The notes under the pieces were generated by a model, which did not search any database, had not been told where the DNA came from, and saw only the letters and a program-made list of their open reading frames with translations. From contig NZ_JBNFVY010000006.1 of NCBI RefSeq assembly GCF_049943335.1, positions 1-64,000 on the forward strand: DNA of 64,000 nucleotides. The letters run 5' to 3'. The translations under genes were made by a program, and so were the position numbers. Positions 16,849 through 25,805 of the stretch are shown piece by piece (positions within the stretch are counted from its first letter, which is position 1; each line of letters begins with the position of its first letter). Source of the DNA: JBNFVY01 sp049943335. GTDB taxonomy: Bacteria; Pseudomonadota; Alphaproteobacteria; Rhodobacterales; Rhodobacteraceae.

Positions 16849-18240
16849 ATGGAATTTGGAATGCGCTTTCGGCGGCAAGATGCCGCCGGCAAGGTGAATG
16901 ATCGCTTCTGGCACGAGATTGAGGGCATGCCTCTCGATAAGGTGCGCCAGATTCAAGAAGAGCGGTTGCGCGATCAAATGGCCTATCTCAAGGCGAACTC
17001 GACCTTCTATCAGGAAAAGTTCGCTGAGGCCGGTGTGGATTTCGACGACATCCGCACCATCGAAGACCTGCAAAAACTGCCCTACACCTACAAAACCGAA
17101 ATCCGCGAAAGCCTTGCGGCAGAGCCGCCCTTTGGCAAGCACCGGGCGGCGCCGATGTCGGACATCATTCAGATGCAAGCCTCATCAGGCACGACCGGCA
17201 GCCCGTCCTACGTGGCACTGACCGAAGCAGATTGCGAAATGTGGCACGAGATGACCGCGCGTTGTTTCTTTGCCAATGGCGTGCGTCCGGGCGATATGGT
17301 GCTGCATGCCTTCGCGCTGGCCAAAGGCTTTGTCGGCGGCATTCCGGTGGTGCAGGGCCTGCAATACATGGGCGCCATCGACGTGCCGGTGGGCGCCGAT
17401 GGCGGCGCCGAACGGCTGCTGCGCGCCTGCGCCGACACCCGCCCGCGCTGCATCGTGGGCGCGCCGAATTTCGTTTTGCACCTGGCAGAAAAAGCGCCTG
17501 AGGTGCTCGGCTGCAAAGCAAGCGAGCTGGGCGTCGAACAGGTGATCGTCGGCGGCGAACCTGGCGGCGGCATCCCGGCCATCCGGGCCAAGATCGAAGA
17601 GGCCTGGGGCGCGAAATGCTGTGAAATGCTGGGCGGTACTGATCTGGGCGTGACCTACTGGGCCGAATGCGACGCCCAGTCGGGAATGCATATGGTCAAC
17701 ATGGACTATATCATCACCGAACTGCTCGATCCCGAAAGCGGCGAAATCATCCCGTGGGAAAAGGGCGCCGAGGGCGAAATGATCTATACAGCGATCGGTC
17801 GACAGGCCAGCCCCGTCGTACGGTTCCGCTCTGGCGATTATATCGAAGTCATCGACACAGAATGCACTTGCGGGCGCACCGGGCCCAAGATCCGCTGCAC
17901 CGGCCGGACCGACGACATGCTGATCGTGCGCGGGGCCAATGTGTTCCCATCGGCCGTCAACAGCGTGATCACTGAAATGGTGCCCGAAACCAACGGCGTG
18001 ATGCGCATCGTGGCTGATTTTGAAGGCCATACCACGCAGGGCGCGCTGAAAGTGATCGTCGAACGCGGTCCGGGACGCGACGCCGCAGATGACGGTGCCC
18101 TCAAAAAGAAAATCGAACAGCGCCTGCGCGACGCCCTTGTCTTCAAGGCCGACGTTCATCTGGTGCCGACTGATACATTCGAGAAACCCGGCGCCGCCAA
18201 GGTCGCCTTCGTTCTGAGAGAATATCCAACTCTGCCATGA
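16849..18240 (+). CDS. PaaK-like phenylacetate-CoA ligase family protein
   Basis: A 463-residue protein of the PaaK branch of ANL ligases, shorter than FadD-type ligases. It has QASSGTTGSPSYVALT (about residues 105-120; the family P-loop), MLGGTDLGVTYWAEC (about 262-276) and GRTDDMLIVRGANVFPSAV (about 357-375), the PaaK C-terminal hinge. It lacks the FadD-type C-terminal Lys motif, as PaaK enzymes do. It would activate an aryl or cyclic carboxylic acid. The start follows ACGGAGG and the stop overlaps the carboxylase beta gene by four bases, so it may provide the substrate for that carboxylase. Confidence 0.86.
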   Translation: MEFGMRFRRQDAAGKVNDRFWHEIEGMPLDKVRQIQEERLRDQMAYLKANSTFYQEKFAEAGVDFDDIRTIEDLQKLPYTYKTEIRESLAAEPPFGKHRAAPMSDIIQMQASSGTTGSPSYVALTEADCEMWHEMTARCFFANGVRPGDMVLHAFALAKGFVGGIPVVQGLQYMGAIDVPVGADGGAERLLRACADTRPRCIVGAPNFVLHLAEKAPEVLGCKASELGVEQVIVGGEPGGGIPAIRAKIEEAWGAKCCEMLGGTDLGVTYWAECDAQSGMHMVNMDYIITELLDPESGEIIPWEKGAEGEMIYTAIGRQASPVVRFRSGDYIEVIDTECTCGRTGPKIRCTGRTDDMLIVRGANVFPSAVNSVITEMVPETNGVMRIVADFEGHTTQGALKVIVERGPGRDAADDGALKKKIEQRLRDALVFKADVHLVPTDTFEKPGAAKVAFVLREYPTLP

Positions 18241-19844
18241 CAAAAATGAAATCCCTTCTCGACACCGGGTCCGATGACTTCCGGGAAAATGACGCGTTTT
18301 ACCGCGACAAGGTCGGCGAACTTCATGCCCTTCGCCTGAAGCAACGTGTCGGCGGCCCCGAAAAGGCGCGCGAACGCCACGTGGAAAAAGGCAAGATCCT
18401 TCCGCGCGAGCGGATTGAGCGTTTGATCGACCCGGGTACGCCCTTTCTGGAACTCGGCGAACTGGCCGGACTGAACATGCACAAAGGCGTTCCGCCCGGC
18501 GCAGGCATCATCACCGGTATTGGTGTGATCGAAGGCCGTCAGTGCATGATCATCGCCAATGATGCCACCGTGAAGGGGGGCACCTATTTCGGGATCACGT
18601 GTCGCAAACACGTGCGCGCGCAGAAAATCGCCTGGAAAAACCGCCTGCCTGTCATCACGCTGGTGGATTCCGGCGGCGCGTTCCTGCCCGATCAAGCCAA
18701 TCTGTTCCCCGATGAGGGGCAATTCGGTTCGATCTTTCACCAACAGATCGGCATGTCCGGTGACGGCGTGCCGCAGATCGCCGTGGTCATGGGGCCCTGC
18801 ACCGCAGGCGGGGCCTATATTCCCGCGCTCTGCGACGAAGTGGTGATCGTGCGCGGTCAGGGCTTTATGTATCTGGGCGGACCGGAATTGACCTTTGCCG
18901 CAACCGGCGAAAAGGTCGAAGCTGAAGAACTGGGCGGCGGCAAGATGCATTCGTCCGTCTCCGGCGTGACCGACCATTTGGCCGAAGATGACGCCCACGC
19001 ATTGGCTATCACGCGCGAAATTGTCAGCCATCTGGGCGAAAAACCCCAGCCCCGCAAGACGCCCGAGGCGCCCCGTGCGCCCGCCTACCCCGTCGAAGAG
19101 ATTTATGGCGTCATCAGCCGCGACCCCAAGGTGCCGACCGACAACCGTGAAATTGTTGCTCGGCTGGTGGATGACAGCGACTTTCACGAATTCAAGCCGC
19201 TTTATGGTGACACCATCATGACCGGCTGGGGCCGCATTCACGGACACGAGGTCGGCATTATTGCCAACACCGGCGTGCTCTTTGTCGAGGCCGCGCTGAA
19301 GGCCACGCATTTCATCAATCTCTGTGTCCAGCGCGATATCCCGCTGCTGTTTCTGGCCGATGTGAACGGCTTCATGGTCGGCCGCGAGGTTGAGCAAATG
19401 GGCATCGCCAAGGCGGGTGCCAAGATGATCACGGCCATGTCCTCGGCCCGGGTGCCCAAGTTCACCATCATCACCGGTGGCTCATACGGGGCGGGTTATC
19501 TGGCCATGTTGGGCCGTCCGTTCCAACCCGACGCGATGTTCGCCTGGCCGACAGGCCGATCGGCGATCATGGGCCCCGAACAGGCCGCCAGCGTGCTGGC
19601 GCAGGTTCGCGCCCAGATCAACAAGCGCGAAGGCAAAAGCTGGACGCCCGAAGATGAAGAAGCCTTCAAGGCCCCGATCCGCAAGGAATACGAAGAATTC
19701 CAAGGCGCGTACAATTTCGCGTCAAATCTCTGGATCGACAGTGTGATTGAGCCTTGTGAAACCCGCGATGTGATGGCGCTCATGCTGGATGTGACGTCGC
19801 GCAGACCAAAGGTCGAAACCAATTTCGGCGTGTTCAGGATGTGA
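18237..19844 (+). CDS. Acyl-CoA carboxylase beta subunit (carboxyltransferase; methylcrotonyl/geranyl-CoA type)
   Basis: A 535-residue carboxyltransferase. It contains DSGGAFLPDQANLFPD and MGPCTAGGAYIPAL (N-terminal crotonase half), and GSYGAGYLAMLGRPFQPD with FAWP (C-terminal half). The order and spacing match methylcrotonyl-CoA and geranyl-CoA carboxylase beta subunits more than propionyl-CoA carboxylase. It transfers carboxylate from biotin to an acyl-CoA. The alpha subunit follows after 10 bases. A 3-methyl-2-enoyl-CoA is the family's usual substrate, but neither the leucine nor the acyclic-terpene cluster is present in full, so the actual substrate is open. Confidence 0.9.
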   Translation: MTKMKSLLDTGSDDFRENDAFYRDKVGELHALRLKQRVGGPEKARERHVEKGKILPRERIERLIDPGTPFLELGELAGLNMHKGVPPGAGIITGIGVIEGRQCMIIANDATVKGGTYFGITCRKHVRAQKIAWKNRLPVITLVDSGGAFLPDQANLFPDEGQFGSIFHQQIGMSGDGVPQIAVVMGPCTAGGAYIPALCDEVVIVRGQGFMYLGGPELTFAATGEKVEAEELGGGKMHSSVSGVTDHLAEDDAHALAITREIVSHLGEKPQPRKTPEAPRAPAYPVEEIYGVISRDPKVPTDNREIVARLVDDSDFHEFKPLYGDTIMTGWGRIHGHEVGIIANTGVLFVEAALKATHFINLCVQRDIPLLFLADVNGFMVGREVEQMGIAKAGAKMITAMSSARVPKFTIITGGSYGAGYLAMLGRPFQPDAMFAWPTGRSAIMGPEQAASVLAQVRAQINKREGKSWTPEDEEAFKAPIRKEYEEFQGAYNFASNLWIDSVIEPCETRDVMALMLDVTSRRPKVETNFGVFRM

Positions 19845-19854
19845 GGAGCGAACC

Positions 19855-21861
19855 ATGAAAATCAAAACGCTTCTTATCGCCAATCGCGGCGAAATTGCCT
19901 GCCGGATCGCGCGCACCGCGCGGGCCAGCGGTATCACCCCTGTCGGCGTGCATTCGCAGGCCGACGCCAATGCCTTGCATGTCCGCGAGATCGGCCATTC
20001 GATTTGTATCGGCGCCGGCCCGGCCTCGGAAAGCTATCTGAAGATCGACGCGGTGATCGACGCCGCAAAGTCGGTCGGCGCGGATGCGATCCATCCCGGC
20101 TACGGCTTTCTGGCCGAGAACGCAGATTTCGCCCGTGCGGTCGAGTCTGCCGGCATGATCTTTATGGGGCCGACGCCAGACACTCTTGAACGTTTCGGCG
20201 ACAAGGCCAGCGCCAAAGAGGCCGCCGTGGCCGCCAGCGTTCCGGTCATTTCGGGCGCCGAAGGTGCGCGCTCTGACCCGCAGCAGATCGCCGATGAAGT
20301 CCGCGCGATGGGCCTGCCCGTCCTGCTCAAGGCGGTCGGTGGTGGTGGCGGACGCGGCCAGCGTCTGGTGACCGACGAGACAACGCTTGTTGAGGACATC
20401 GAAGGCGCACTGCGCGAGGCAAAGTCGACCTTCGGTTCTGAAGGGCTGCTGCTGGAACGGTTCCTGCCCGAAGCGCGCCATGTCGAAGTGCAAATTGCGG
20501 GCGACGGCAAAGGGCACGTGGTGCACCTGTTCGAACGCGATTGCACGCTGCAGCGCCGTCACCAGAAGGTCATCGAAGAGGCGCCGGCCTGGGGCCTGCC
20601 TCGCGCCCTTCTGGACGAAATCGCACATGACGCGGTGCGTCTGGGCGAAACGCTTGACTATCGCGGTCTGGGCACGGTCGAATTTCTGGTCGCAGGGGAA
20701 GAATATTTCTTCCTTGAAGTGAACCCCCGTATTCAGGTGGAACACCCCGTGACCGAGGCGATCACTGGCTTGGATCTGGTTGCGCTTCACCTGCGGATTG
20801 CCGAAGGCGCGGGCCTTGGCTTGGTGCAGGATGACCTGAAGATCAACGGTCACGCGGTCGAGGCACGGCTATATGCCGAGGATCCGGCGATGCAATTCGC
20901 ACCCTCGACTGGCACTTTGACCACGCTGAGCTTGCCGGAAGGTTTGCGCATTGACAGCGGTGTCGAAGAAGGCGACGCGGTGACACCGTTTTATGACCCG
21001 ATGATCGCCAAGCTGGTGGTGCACGCGCCCGACCGGGAAACCGCATTGGCGCGCCTGGCGACAGCTTTGGATCACGTCGCGGTCGAAGGCGTGCAAACCA
21101 ACCGGGCTTTCCTGACGGCGCTGGCGCGCAATCCTGAATTCGAACAAATGCAGGTGCATACCCGCTGGATCGACGGCAGGCTCGACGAACTGACACAGGC
21201 CAGCGTCCTGTCCCGTCCCGATCTGTGGAAAGCCGCAGCGGCCATTCTTTTCGTGGCCGCATCGCGGAGCGACGCAAGCAGCAATCCATGGGCAAACCGC
21301 GACACCTTTACCGGTTGGCGGCTTGGTCTTGGCGGCGATGCGATGGAAGCGGGACAGCATGTGACGCTGACCGATGCCGCCGACATCTCCGAGGAATTCC
21401 GCGTCGGGCCCATCAAAGGTGCAGGCACCTACACCGTCCTGTCGGAAAATGGCGAAGCCGCCACACTGGCAGTGCGTGAAGTCGTGCCGGGCCGGTGGCG
21501 CATCAGCGAAGGCGATGCGGTGTTTTTGATCGACGCGCGGTTGCATGCGGACGTGATCGAAATGGACACACCGGAAGGCCGTCTTGTCTTCCGTCCCGCT
21601 GCGCCTTTGGACTTCGCCGGCGGCGATGCCGCCGCGGATCGTTCTGTGGCCTCGCCCCTGACCGGGATGATCGTCGAGATCAAGGTGGCCGATGGTCAGG
21701 AGGTGGCCGAAGGCGACGTGATCGCGGTGATGGAATCCATGAAACTTGAAATCTCGATCCGCGCTACCGCTGCAGGGATCGCCAGCAACATATCCGTCTC
21801 GAATGGGGACATGGTCGATCGCGGCCAGGTCATCGCCGAGATACTGCCATCTGAGGAGTGA
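19855..21861 (+). CDS. Acyl-CoA carboxylase alpha subunit (biotin carboxylase plus BCCP)
   Basis: A 668-residue biotin carboxylase fused to a biotin carrier domain. The N-terminus LLIANRGEIACRIARTAR and the ATP-grasp loop KAVGGGGGRGQR (about residues 158-169) are canonical, as is EVNPRIQVEHPVTE. The C-terminal carrier ends with AVMESMK; Lys630 is the biotinylation site. Length and fusion match the alpha subunits of methylcrotonyl- and geranyl-CoA carboxylases. It pairs with the beta subunit just upstream and is followed 4 bases later by the lyase-like gene, the same order of functions as carboxylate, hydrate, cleave. Confidence 0.93.
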   Translation: MKIKTLLIANRGEIACRIARTARASGITPVGVHSQADANALHVREIGHSICIGAGPASESYLKIDAVIDAAKSVGADAIHPGYGFLAENADFARAVESAGMIFMGPTPDTLERFGDKASAKEAAVAASVPVISGAEGARSDPQQIADEVRAMGLPVLLKAVGGGGGRGQRLVTDETTLVEDIEGALREAKSTFGSEGLLLERFLPEARHVEVQIAGDGKGHVVHLFERDCTLQRRHQKVIEEAPAWGLPRALLDEIAHDAVRLGETLDYRGLGTVEFLVAGEEYFFLEVNPRIQVEHPVTEAITGLDLVALHLRIAEGAGLGLVQDDLKINGHAVEARLYAEDPAMQFAPSTGTLTTLSLPEGLRIDSGVEEGDAVTPFYDPMIAKLVVHAPDRETALARLATALDHVAVEGVQTNRAFLTALARNPEFEQMQVHTRWIDGRLDELTQASVLSRPDLWKAAAAILFVAASRSDASSNPWANRDTFTGWRLGLGGDAMEAGQHVTLTDAADISEEFRVGPIKGAGTYTVLSENGEAATLAVREVVPGRWRISEGDAVFLIDARLHADVIEMDTPEGRLVFRPAAPLDFAGGDAAADRSVASPLTGMIVEIKVADGQEVAEGDVIAVMESMKLEISIRATAAGIASNISVSNGDMVDRGQVIAEILPSEE

Positions 21862-21865
21862 CAAG

Positions 21866-22825
21866 ATGAGCGATTTTCCGAAATTCGTCGAATTTCGTGA
21901 AGAAGGCCCGCGCGAGGGCTTTCAGATCGAAAAAAAGATCTATCCGATTGAAGAGCGGATCGAGCTGATCGATATGCTCAGCGATACCGGGTTGAAACGC
22001 ATTCAGGTCGGCAGTTTTGTCAGCCCGCAATACGTGCCGCAAATGGCCGACACCGGCGAGCTGTTCCAACGCATCAAGCGCACGCCCGGCGTGAACTACA
22101 CGTCGCTGTGGCTGAACGACAAAGGCTTTCGCAAGGCCCTGACAGCGCATGAGGTCGATATCGATCCGCGCCTGCTGTTTTACCCGTCCGAAGCTTTTGC
22201 CCAATCGAACAACAACTGTTCTTCGGTCGAAATGCGCGAAAAACAACGCAACTGGGTCCGCCTTTACAAGGAAGAAGGCTATACGGTTGATGCGGCCTAT
22301 GTGATGACGGCTTTCGGCTGTAATTTCGAAGGCCCGATCCCGCAGGAACGCATTCTGGACGATTTCCGCTTTATCCTGGATCTTTGCGAAGAAGAGCAGA
22401 TTCCAGTGCCGATCCTTGTCATCGCTGATACGATGGGCTGGGGAAACCCCGAAGCCGTCAAGCGGATGATCGGGGCGTTGCGCGAAATGGCGCCGGAAGC
22501 GCGGATCGGCATGCATATTCATGACACGCGCGGGCTTGGCATCGCCAATGTCTATGCTGCCCTGTCGATGGGTGTGGACATGTTCGAAAGCTCTGTCGCC
22601 GGCCTTGGGGGGTGTCCTTTCGCTGGCCACGGCCATGCCCGTGCCGCAGGCAACGTCTGCACCGAGGACGCGGTTTTCCTGTGCCACGAACTGGGCATTG
22701 AAACCGGCATTGATCTGGACAAGCTGATCGCCGCGGCCCTCAAGGCAGAAGAGATCATTGGCGCGCCGCTTATGGGCCGCGTCATGCACACTGGCGGTCT
22801 CGACAAATACCGCAAAGCAAGCTGA
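21866..22825 (+). CDS. HMG-CoA-lyase-like aldolase (variant catalytic loop)
   Basis: A 319-residue TIM-barrel protein of the HMGL family; the start at ATG 21866 follows TGAGGAG. It keeps the N-terminal signature in altered form (EEGPREGFQIE for the usual E-GPRDGLQ), metal ligands His217 and His219 (MHIHDTRGLG), and catalytic Cys250 in GLGGCPFAGHGHARAAGNVCTED. In ordinary HMG-CoA lyase this loop reads GGCPYAxGASGN; here it is longer and His-rich. I infer cleavage of a 3-hydroxy-3-alkylglutaryl-CoA-like product of the adjacent carboxylase to acetoacetate (or acetate) and a shorter acid. It might accept a bulkier substrate than HMG-CoA. Confidence 0.83.
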   Translation: MSDFPKFVEFREEGPREGFQIEKKIYPIEERIELIDMLSDTGLKRIQVGSFVSPQYVPQMADTGELFQRIKRTPGVNYTSLWLNDKGFRKALTAHEVDIDPRLLFYPSEAFAQSNNNCSSVEMREKQRNWVRLYKEEGYTVDAAYVMTAFGCNFEGPIPQERILDDFRFILDLCEEEQIPVPILVIADTMGWGNPEAVKRMIGALREMAPEARIGMHIHDTRGLGIANVYAALSMGVDMFESSVAGLGGCPFAGHGHARAAGNVCTEDAVFLCHELGIETGIDLDKLIAAALKAEEIIGAPLMGRVMHTGGLDKYRKAS

Positions 22826-22837
22826 GGGAGGACGAAA

Positions 22838-23752
22838 ATGACTAAGGCACTTGATGGAAAAGTGGTTCTGGTCACCGGAGCAGGTGGCGGAATCGGACGC
22901 GATATTGCCCTTATGGCGGCGTCCGAAGGGGCCGCTGTGGTGGTCAACGATCTGGGCGCGTCGCTGAAAGGCACCGGCCAGACCGAAACCGCAGCGCAAA
23001 AAGTGGTTGAAGAAATCAAGGCCGCCGGGGGCGATGCAATCGCCGATGGCGGCAGTGTCGCCGATCCCGACGCCGCGCGCGCGATGATCGAGGCCGGGGT
23101 AAAGGAATTCGGCCGCATCGACGCCGTGGTGAACAACGCCGGCATCCTGCGCGACGGGTTCTTCCATAAAATGACCTATGAGGATTTCGACGCGGTGGTG
23201 AAGGTCCATCTTTATGGCGCCTTCAACACCAGCCGCGCCGCCGCCGACTATTTCCGCGAGCAGGAAAGCGGCGCGCTGGTGCACATGACCTCGACCTCGG
23301 GGCTGATCGGCAATTTCGCACAAGCGAATTACTCCGCCGCCAAGCTGGGCATCGCCGCATTTTCGAAATCTGTGGCACTTGATCTCAAGCGCTGGAACGT
23401 GCGTTCCAATTGCATCGCGCCCTTCGCCTGGAGCCGGATGATCTCGTCGATCAAGACCGACACCGAGGAACAGCAAAAGCGGGTCGAGAAGGTCAAGAAG
23501 ATGACCCCTGCCAAGGTCGCGCCGATGGCCTGTTACCTGATGAGCGATCGCGCGGCGGATGTGTCGGGGCAGATCTTTGCAGTGCGGATGAACGAGATAT
23601 TCCTGTTCAATCAGCCCCGTCCGGTGCGCTCTGTCCACTCGGGTGACGGTTGGACCGCTGATGAAATCGCCGAGCACGCCATTCCGGCGCTCAAGTCACA
23701 TTTCACACCGCTGGAAGTATCAGCGGATGTCTTTCCGTGGGATCCGGTCTGA
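22838..23752 (+). CDS. SDR dehydrogenase of the MFE-2/17beta-HSD4 type
   Basis: A 304-residue SDR. VTGAGGGIGRDIA is the cofactor loop, VVNNAGILRDGFFHKMTYEDFD is the stretch characteristic of MFE-2 3-hydroxyacyl-CoA dehydrogenases (split here across residues 97-118), and YSAAK the active site. The C-terminal 60 residues extend beyond a normal SDR, as in the MFE-2 group. Probable reaction: oxidation of an (R)-3-hydroxyacyl-CoA with NAD. It starts 12 bases after the lyase-like gene, and its TGA shares one base with the ATG of the citryl-CoA-lyase-like gene. Confidence 0.85.
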   Translation: MTKALDGKVVLVTGAGGGIGRDIALMAASEGAAVVVNDLGASLKGTGQTETAAQKVVEEIKAAGGDAIADGGSVADPDAARAMIEAGVKEFGRIDAVVNNAGILRDGFFHKMTYEDFDAVVKVHLYGAFNTSRAAADYFREQESGALVHMTSTSGLIGNFAQANYSAAKLGIAAFSKSVALDLKRWNVRSNCIAPFAWSRMISSIKTDTEEQQKRVEKVKKMTPAKVAPMACYLMSDRAADVSGQIFAVRMNEIFLFNQPRPVRSVHSGDGWTADEIAEHAIPALKSHFTPLEVSADVFPWDPV

Positions 23753-24546
23753 TGGGTAAACGCACAGAAAAAATCAGCTCGAACATCGGCTGGAGCACAC
23801 CCGACAAAATCTGCGTGCGCGGGCTGGACCTGCCGAACGAGATTCTGGGGCACATGAACCTTGGCGATCTTGCCTTTCTGCAGTTGACGGGTCGCAAGGC
23901 CACGCCCGAGGAAAGTCGCGTCTTCAACGCCATCATCATCACCCTGGTCGAACACGGCATCACCCCTTCGGCTCTGGCGGCGCGCATGACCTATATGGGC
24001 GCACCGGAATCGCTGCAGGCGGCCGTCGCGGCCGGGCTGTGCGGGCTGGGCACGGTCTTTGTCGGATCAATGGAAGGCGCGTCCAAGATGCTTTACGAAG
24101 CGCTGCCCGAGGACAAGCTGGGCACTGGCGCAGATCTGGACGCCATCGCGCTGGAGACGGTCGAAAAATTCCGCGCCAAAAAGGCCATCGTGCCGGGGCT
24201 GGGCCATCCGGTGCACAAGCCGGTTGACCCGCGCGCACCACGTCTGTTCGAGATCGCGGCCGAGAACGGAAAATCCGGCGAATACATCGAACTGATCCAG
24301 AAAATTCAGGCCGTCGCCGAGGAAAAGTCGGGCAAGATGCTGCCGATCAACGCCACGGGCGCCATCGGTGCGATCTGCTGCGAATTCGGCTTCCCCTGGA
24401 AGATCGTACGCGGTTTCGGCGTGATGGCGCGATCCATCGGGCTGGTCGGTCATATCCTTGAGGAAAGCGAAAACCCGATCTCGTTCGAATTGTGGCAACG
24501 TGCCGAAGAGGAAATTCTGGAAACCTCCGGCCCAGGGGCGGCGTGA
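23752..24546 (+). CDS. Citryl-CoA-lyase-like protein (citrate synthase superfamily), copy 1
   Basis: A 264-residue protein like the C-terminal citryl-CoA lyase domain of ATP citrate lyase, without the citrate-synthase large N-terminal part. Catalytic His68 (LVEHGITPSALAAR) and His152 (GLGHPVHKPVDPRA) are visible. The third catalytic position, Asp in citrate synthase and ATP citrate lyase, appears to be Glu211 (AICCEFGFP). Family enzymes cleave citryl-CoA to acetyl-CoA and oxaloacetate. Inside an acyl-CoA degradation operon it more likely cleaves or forms another 3-carboxy-3-hydroxyacyl-CoA. The start ATG 23752 overlaps the upstream stop by one base; a second copy is at 49031. Confidence 0.82.
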   Translation: MGKRTEKISSNIGWSTPDKICVRGLDLPNEILGHMNLGDLAFLQLTGRKATPEESRVFNAIIITLVEHGITPSALAARMTYMGAPESLQAAVAAGLCGLGTVFVGSMEGASKMLYEALPEDKLGTGADLDAIALETVEKFRAKKAIVPGLGHPVHKPVDPRAPRLFEIAAENGKSGEYIELIQKIQAVAEEKSGKMLPINATGAIGAICCEFGFPWKIVRGFGVMARSIGLVGHILEESENPISFELWQRAEEEILETSGPGAA

Positions 24547-24549
24547 CAG

Positions 24550-25713
24550 ATGCAGACATCGGCACCTGAAACCCACAACGATCTGCGCGACGCAATGCGT
24601 GCGCTTTGCGCGCAGTTCCCTGCGGAATACCATCGCAAATTCGGCGAGGAAGGCGCTTATCCCGAAGAATTCGTCGATGCGCTGACCCGCGAGGGCTGGC
24701 TGGCGGCGATGATCCCTGAAGAATACGGGGGCTCGGGCCTTGGCCTGACCGAAGCCTCGATCATCATGGAAGAGGCGAACCGCGGTGGTGCCAATGCCGG
24801 CCACTTCCACGGGCAGATGTACAACATGGGCACGCTGCTGCGGCACGGCTCGGACGAGCAAAAGCAGAAATACCTGCCCGGCATCGCCAGCGGCGAGTTG
24901 CGCCTGCAATCCATGGCCGTGACCGAACCGACCACCGGAACGGACACGACCAAGCTGAAGACCACAGCGGTCAAGAAGGGCGACCGCTATGTGATCAACG
25001 GTCAGAAGGTCTGGATCAGCCGTATCCAGCATTCTGACCTGATGATCCTGCTGGCCCGCACGACGCCGCTGAAGGATGTCAAAAAGAAATCTCAGGGTCT
25101 GTCGATCTTTATGGTCGATTTGAAAGACGCGATCGGCAGTGGCATGGAGGTCCGCCCCATCGCCAATATGCCCGGCCACGAGACCAACGAAGTCTTCTTC
25201 GACAACCTTGAAATCCCGGCCGAAAATCTGATCGGCACCGAAGGGCGTGGTTTCTACCATATTCTTGACGGTCTGAACGCCGAGCGGACATTGATCGCGG
25301 CGGAATGTATCGGCGACGGATACTGGTTCGTAGACAAGGCCCGCGCCTATTCTGGCGAGCGCATCGTCTTTGACCGCCCCATCGGGCAAAATCAGGGCGT
25401 GCAGTTTCCCATCGCAAGGGCCTATGTGAACGTCGAGGCCGCCAACCTGATGCGGTTCGAGGCCTGCAGACGCTATGACGCGGGTCAGGATTGCGGGGCG
25501 CAGGCAAACATGGCCAAGCTTCTGGCGTCAGAGGCCAGTTGGGAAGCCGCCAATGCCTGCATCCAGACCCATGGCGGGTTTGGTTTTGCACGCGAATACG
25601 ATGTCGAGCGCAAGTTCCGCGAGGCGCGCCTGTATCAGGTGGCCCCGATTTCAACCAACCTGATCCTGTCTTATGTCGGCGAGCATATTCTGGGTATGCC
25701 GCGGTCCTTTTAA
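24550..25713 (+). CDS. Acyl-CoA dehydrogenase (isovaleryl-type base, GMPRSF ending)
   Basis: A 387-residue ACAD starting 3 bases after the citryl-CoA-lyase-like gene. MAVTEPTTGTDTT and GQKVWISR are the FAD and substrate motifs. Glu245 in GLNAERTLIA matches the isovaleryl-type catalytic base, and the C-terminus GEHILGMPRSF puts it with the ACADs at 15663, 39622 and 62509. It ends the long operon that opens at 13696. Two ACADs of the same class in one operon suggest two successive dehydrogenations, before and after carboxylation or cleavage. Confidence 0.88.
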   Translation: MQTSAPETHNDLRDAMRALCAQFPAEYHRKFGEEGAYPEEFVDALTREGWLAAMIPEEYGGSGLGLTEASIIMEEANRGGANAGHFHGQMYNMGTLLRHGSDEQKQKYLPGIASGELRLQSMAVTEPTTGTDTTKLKTTAVKKGDRYVINGQKVWISRIQHSDLMILLARTTPLKDVKKKSQGLSIFMVDLKDAIGSGMEVRPIANMPGHETNEVFFDNLEIPAENLIGTEGRGFYHILDGLNAERTLIAAECIGDGYWFVDKARAYSGERIVFDRPIGQNQGVQFPIARAYVNVEAANLMRFEACRRYDAGQDCGAQANMAKLLASEASWEAANACIQTHGGFGFAREYDVERKFREARLYQVAPISTNLILSYVGEHILGMPRSF

Positions 25714-25763
25714 GATTCGTCTGAGGGGGAATTGATCTCCATCATATGCGGTAGAAATCGAAT

Positions 25764-25799
25764 CCTCCAAAATTGCTTTCAGAGCAATTTTGGAGGAGG
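25764..25799 (+). promoter_or_regulatory. Perfect 14-bp hairpin that buries the Shine-Dalgarno of the next gene
   Basis: CCTCCAAAATTGCT (25764-25777) and AGCAATTTTGGAGG (25783-25796) pair without mismatch around the 5-base loop TTCAG. The right arm ends in GGAGG, and the ribosome-binding sequence AGGAGG (25794-25799) is half inside the stem, 6 bases before ATG 25806. In mRNA the left-arm CCUCC would act as an anti-Shine-Dalgarno. There is no T-run behind it, so a terminator is less likely. It could also be a DNA operator. Confidence 0.7.
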
Positions 25800-25805
25800 T
25801 TTGAG

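Noticed and set aside
18237..22825. Complete leucine (liu) or acyclic-terpene (atu) cluster
   Set aside because: A carboxylase pair and lyase-like gene are present, but the other genes are of different type and order, so only a mechanistic analogy is justified.
19834..23677. Long minus-strand open frames opposite the carboxylase and lyase genes
   Set aside because: They are antisense shadows caused by high GC at third codon positions; no ribosome sites or family motifs.
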